The position numbers and the translations under genes are program-made. A stretch of DNA of 9,080 nucleotides. Origin: Chitinophagaceae bacterium. GTDB lineage: Bacteria; Bacteroidota; Bacteroidia; Chitinophagales; Chitinophagaceae. This document shows positions 7,124 through 9,080 of this stretch, in pieces. The stretch is from contig VIKJ01000074.1 of assembly GCA_008080615.1 (NCBI GenBank), positions 1 through 9,080 on the forward strand, given 5' to 3'. Under the pieces are notes generated by a model. The model worked only from the letters and a program-made list of their open reading frames with translations. It made no database searches and was not told the origin of the DNA. How positions within the stretch are numbered: the stretch's first letter is position 1; each line of letters starts with the position of its first letter.

Positions 7124-7244
7124 ATTTCCACTTACAATTTTAGTTTATATATGGGTCGTAGTAGCTTTTTAAATTTGTTTAATTAAAACCATTTTAGATT
7201 TTCATTCAATATTTCCACTTTTACATACTTTTAAAAATTAGCTA
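7124..7244. promoter_or_regulatory. Intergenic region upstream of the barrel/MORN operon
   Basis: These 121 bases lie between the minus-strand remnant and the TTG start at 7245, so the promoter of the third gene group should be here. A -7-like TACTTTTA (7226-7233, 7 of 8 matches to TAnnTTTG) is present, but it would place the transcript start almost on the start codon and has no matching -33 box. I see no tRNA, riboswitch or strong hairpin. Together with 6886-6922 and the remnant, this is the longest stretch of the window without a confident gene. Confidence 0.25.
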
Positions 7245-7889
7245 TTGAAAAAGATTAATTTATTTATTTCACTATTATTTTTATTCACAATTGTGAATGC
7301 GCAACCGTTAATTAAAACCTATATAGGTGGCGGCATTTCTCTCCCTAACTTTAAATACAGTAATAATTATGGTAAAGACGCTTATCCACGAAGTATTTAT
7401 CAGGGATATACTGTTGGTGCTTTTGCTAAAACTTCATTATTTGGCTCGCAAATGGAAATGACATTTGGGCTAAACTTAATACAAGCAGGAGCAATAGACA
7501 ATGCCCCTTTAAATCCATTTTATAAAGAATTAAAAGTTAGACTTAACTATTTGCAAAGTGAATTTTATTTATCTACTCATATTAAATTCATTGAATTATG
7601 TGGTGGGTTTTATTTAAATAATGCGCTTAATGGTAAAAAAGTTTCTACAAAAATGGATGGTACTAATGCTAGTTCAGATATAAAATTTGGAATCTATTCT
7701 GATAATGGAGATGAAATGCATAAAAGTGATTTTGGTGTTAGCTTAAAAACAATTGTAAATATCTCCAAACTAAAACTGATAATTGGGTATTATAAAGGGA
7801 TTGATAATATTAGCACTGTAGTTGAAGAAGATGTGCGAAACAAAATATTCACTATCGGCATGGCATATCCAATATTCCGTAATAATTAA
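7245..7889 (+). CDS. Outer-membrane beta-barrel protein (OMP_b-brl/PorT-like), TTG start, 214 aa
   Basis: The TTG at 7245 is the only usable start: an in-frame TAG lies just upstream (7239-7241), and starting there gives a textbook signal peptide (MKKINLFISLLFLFTIVNA, then Gln20). The mature 195 residues are alternating amphipathic strands: YIGGGISLPNF near the N-terminus, a central RLNYLQSEFYLSTHIKF (99-115), GGFYLNN (120-126), SDFGVSLKT (161-169) and a closing IFTIGMAYPIF (201-211). The 'RLnYL..p....' strand, a 'GyY.GidNI' strand (181-189) and the aromatic-terminated last strand are characteristic of the small Bacteroidota barrels of the OMP_b-brl families, roughly eight strands at this length. 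It would sit in the outer membrane; a transport or structural role is not determinable. It heads a group with the MORN gene 22 bases downstream. Confidence 0.82.
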   Translation: MKKINLFISLLFLFTIVNAQPLIKTYIGGGISLPNFKYSNNYGKDAYPRSIYQGYTVGAFAKTSLFGSQMEMTFGLNLIQAGAIDNAPLNPFYKELKVRLNYLQSEFYLSTHIKFIELCGGFYLNNALNGKKVSTKMDGTNASSDIKFGIYSDNGDEMHKSDFGVSLKTIVNISKLKLIIGYYKGIDNISTVVEEDVRNKIFTIGMAYPIFRNN

Positions 7890-7911
7890 TTTAATTTTAA
7901 TACTTATAAAT

Positions 7912-8550
7912 ATGAAAAAAGTAAATATCTCTATTATTTGTTGTTTTTTAATCTTATTTGTTTCTGCTCAAAATGAAAATATTTGTTTAAGTGGTAATTG
8001 TGTAAATGGTACTGGGGAATTAAAGTATGCCAGTGGGGAAGTATATAGTGGAAATTTCAAAAACAGCAAACCTAATGGTGAAGGAATACTTAAGGAATCA
8101 CACGTTGATTCCATTATCTTACTTCCAAATTCGATGGAATCTAAAAAAGCTACAACATCGACTATACAGAAAGGTAGTTGGAAAAATGGAGAACTTAATG
8201 GGGAAGGGTATATGCTCATGAAAAGTCAAAAATTTATTGAACGTAAAGAAGCTTTACCAGATTCTAGCAATGGGTTAAAATATGTGTGGAATATTTATTC
8301 AGTTGAAAATTATGTTGAAATAAATGGCCATTTTAGTAATGGAATTGTGGAAGGGTATGCTGTTACCGAGTCATATACAACCAAGCAGGATGATCCAAAA
8401 TCTAAAGTAGGTAATAGAAAGTACGAAGGAAATTTTAAAAATAGTGATCGGAATGGTAAAGGCAAATTGTATAAATGGATAAATGGCTCATATCAACTTA
8501 CGAATGAGGGAGAATTTTTAAATGGGAAATTTATAAAGCCTTTAAAATAA
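7912..8550 (+). CDS. Secreted MORN-repeat protein, 212 aa
   Basis: The ATG at 7912 is chosen because it opens a signal peptide (MKKVNISIICCFLILFVSA, then Gln20); the longer frame from 7822 would run through the end of the barrel gene. The mature protein starts with a small Cys-containing segment (CLSGNCVNGTGELKYASG, Cys25 and Cys30) leading into MORN repeats. Copies are at about 30-60 (YSGNFKNSKPNGEGIL), 87-103 (KGSWKNGELNGEGYM), 136-150 (INGHFSNGIVEGYA) and 170-187 (KYEGNFKNSDRNGKGKLYKW), with a partial one at 198-208. Insertions of 26-33 residues separate some repeats. MORN units form beta hairpins; secreted Bacteroidota versions are uncharacterised and are probably binding or structural. 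It lies between an outer-membrane barrel and a MORN_2 protein, likely one transcript. Confidence 0.85.
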   Translation: MKKVNISIICCFLILFVSAQNENICLSGNCVNGTGELKYASGEVYSGNFKNSKPNGEGILKESHVDSIILLPNSMESKKATTSTIQKGSWKNGELNGEGYMLMKSQKFIERKEALPDSSNGLKYVWNIYSVENYVEINGHFSNGIVEGYAVTESYTTKQDDPKSKVGNRKYEGNFKNSDRNGKGKLYKWINGSYQLTNEGEFLNGKFIKPLK

Positions 8551-8572
8551 TATTTAAAAAAACTTTACCGAT

Positions 8573-9080
8573 ATGCGCACTAAAATATTATCAACTTCTT
8601 TTTTCTTGATTCTGAGTACCTATTTTGTATATGCTCAAACTGAAGTAAAAAAAGAATATTGGAGTTCAAAAAAACTAAAATCAGAAACTACCTATTTAAA
8701 TGGGATAAAAAATGGGAAAGAGATTATTTATTCTTATTCTGGCAACAAGGAATCTGAAACTACTTATTTGAATGGAATAAAAAATGGTACTGAGATTATT
8801 TATTGGTATTCTGGTGATAAGGAATCTGAAATTAATTGGGTGAATGGTCTTAAGCAAGGAGTGAAAAAAAACTTTTACAAAGGTAAGATTCAATCTGAGA
8901 TTCCATTTGTAAACGGAAAAAAGGAGGGGCTTGCATTAGATTATGATATGAAAAGTAATTTACGCAGTGATCAACTTTGGGAAAATGATAAAGTTAAATG
9001 TAGGGATAAAGAATTTTATGCGAATGGAAACCCCCAAAAAGAATGCCCTTGCATTAATGGAAAGAATAATGGCATCTATA
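8573..9080 (+). CDS. Secreted MORN_2 (YwqK-like) repeat protein, cut by right edge
   Basis: The frame opens at the ATG at 8573 with a signal peptide (MRTKILSTSFFLILSTYFVYA, then Gln22) and stays open to the window end, giving 169 residues. The mature part is made of MORN_2 repeats of 23-24 residues, with the pattern 'sEt.YlNGiknGkei.Y...G.ke' recurring from about residue 37. Two copies are nearly identical and later ones are diverged (IPFVNGKKEGLALDYD, then CPCINGKNNGIY at the edge). Databases often label such proteins 'toxin-antitoxin YwqK family antitoxin', but no toxin partner is visible and export argues against that role. It follows the MORN gene by 22 bases. Its C-terminus is unknown. 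Confidence 0.85.
   Translation, partial: MRTKILSTSFFLILSTYFVYAQTEVKKEYWSSKKLKSETTYLNGIKNGKEIIYSYSGNKESETTYLNGIKNGTEIIYWYSGDKESEINWVNGLKQGVKKNFYKGKIQSEIPFVNGKKEGLALDYDMKSNLRSDQLWENDKVKCRDKEFYANGNPQKECPCINGKNNGIY
8681..8893 (+). repeat. 72-bp tandem coding repeats inside the MORN_2 gene
   Basis: Units start at 8681, 8753 and 8825, the first two 72 bases long (24 codons) and the third 69 bases. The first two share long identical stretches such as GGATAAAAAATGG / GGAATAAAAAATGG and GAGATTATTTATT, and differ mostly at third positions. Protein copies read SETTYLNGIKNG in both. The pattern indicates repeat duplication within the gene. Confidence 0.8.

Noticed and set aside
7822..7911. ATG at 7822 as start of the MORN protein
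   Set aside because: It overlaps the barrel gene by 68 bases and places the signal peptide 30 residues in; the ATG at 7912 is natural.
8696..8893. Minus-strand frame with a repeated protein pattern
   Set aside because: It is the antisense shadow of the 72-bp MORN_2 coding repeats, whose sense frame has a signal peptide and family pattern.
8681..8893. Tandem repeats as a CRISPR array
   Set aside because: The units are contiguous without spacers, are in frame and encode MORN_2 repeats.
8573..9080. Toxin-antitoxin role for the YwqK-like protein
   Set aside because: The database name is generic for MORN_2 repeats. The protein has a signal peptide and no toxin gene is adjacent within the window.

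Overview
The window is a low-G+C stretch of a Bacteroidota chromosome, probably from the Chitinophagia/Sphingobacteriia side of the phylum. The evidence is the family mix (a TPR-bearing HisKA_3-type sensor kinase, WG-repeat, MORN and MORN_2 proteins, an OMP_b-brl-type barrel), the absence of Shine-Dalgarno-like motifs before the starts, and the signal peptides. Six proteins end their signal peptide in Ala-Gln, which fits the Bacteroidetes 'Q-rule' (signal peptidase I leaves an N-terminal Gln that cyclises). The phylum call is firm; anything finer is inference.

Layout. Positions 1-909 (minus) hold the first 303 residues of a polytopic membrane acyltransferase-like protein that runs off the left edge. 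A divergent 97-bp gap leads to a secreted 160-aa orphan (1007-1489). Next comes a tight three-gene operon (1584-4586): a secreted TPR protein with an uncharacterised beta-rich C-terminus, a GTG-started WG-repeat probable lipoprotein that overlaps it by one base (TAGTG), and a small two-helix membrane protein. A 12-bp near-perfect hairpin at 4591-4617 closes this operon. A two-component pair follows (4655-6885): a periplasmic-TPR sensor histidine kinase and a NarL-type receiver. After a gap holding a small minus-strand coding remnant (6923-7123), a third plus-strand group begins (7245 onward): a TTG-started outer-membrane barrel, a MORN-repeat protein and a MORN_2-repeat protein cut by the right edge.

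Main observation. The two-component system is damaged at both halves. The kinase frame stops at 6106, right after the phospho-acceptor (DHp) domain, yet a complete HATPase_c domain (N, G1, G2 and G3 boxes) continues in another frame from 6103 to 6444. A single missing A in the A-run at 6101-6103 explains it exactly. The response regulator has every catalytic residue of a receiver but stops at 144 aa, without the LuxR-type HTH expected of this subfamily, and no HTH is seen downstream in any frame. A gene scrap of different base composition follows. This could be pathway decay, a phase-variable or assembly-level one-base error in the kinase, or a kinase with a genuine stand-alone receiver.

Working together (inference). 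Almost every complete product is exported and built of short repeats (TPR, WG, MORN, MORN_2), so the region looks like a set of envelope and periplasmic scaffold proteins around an envelope-sensing kinase. No defence system, CRISPR array, RNA gene, transposase or phage gene was seen.
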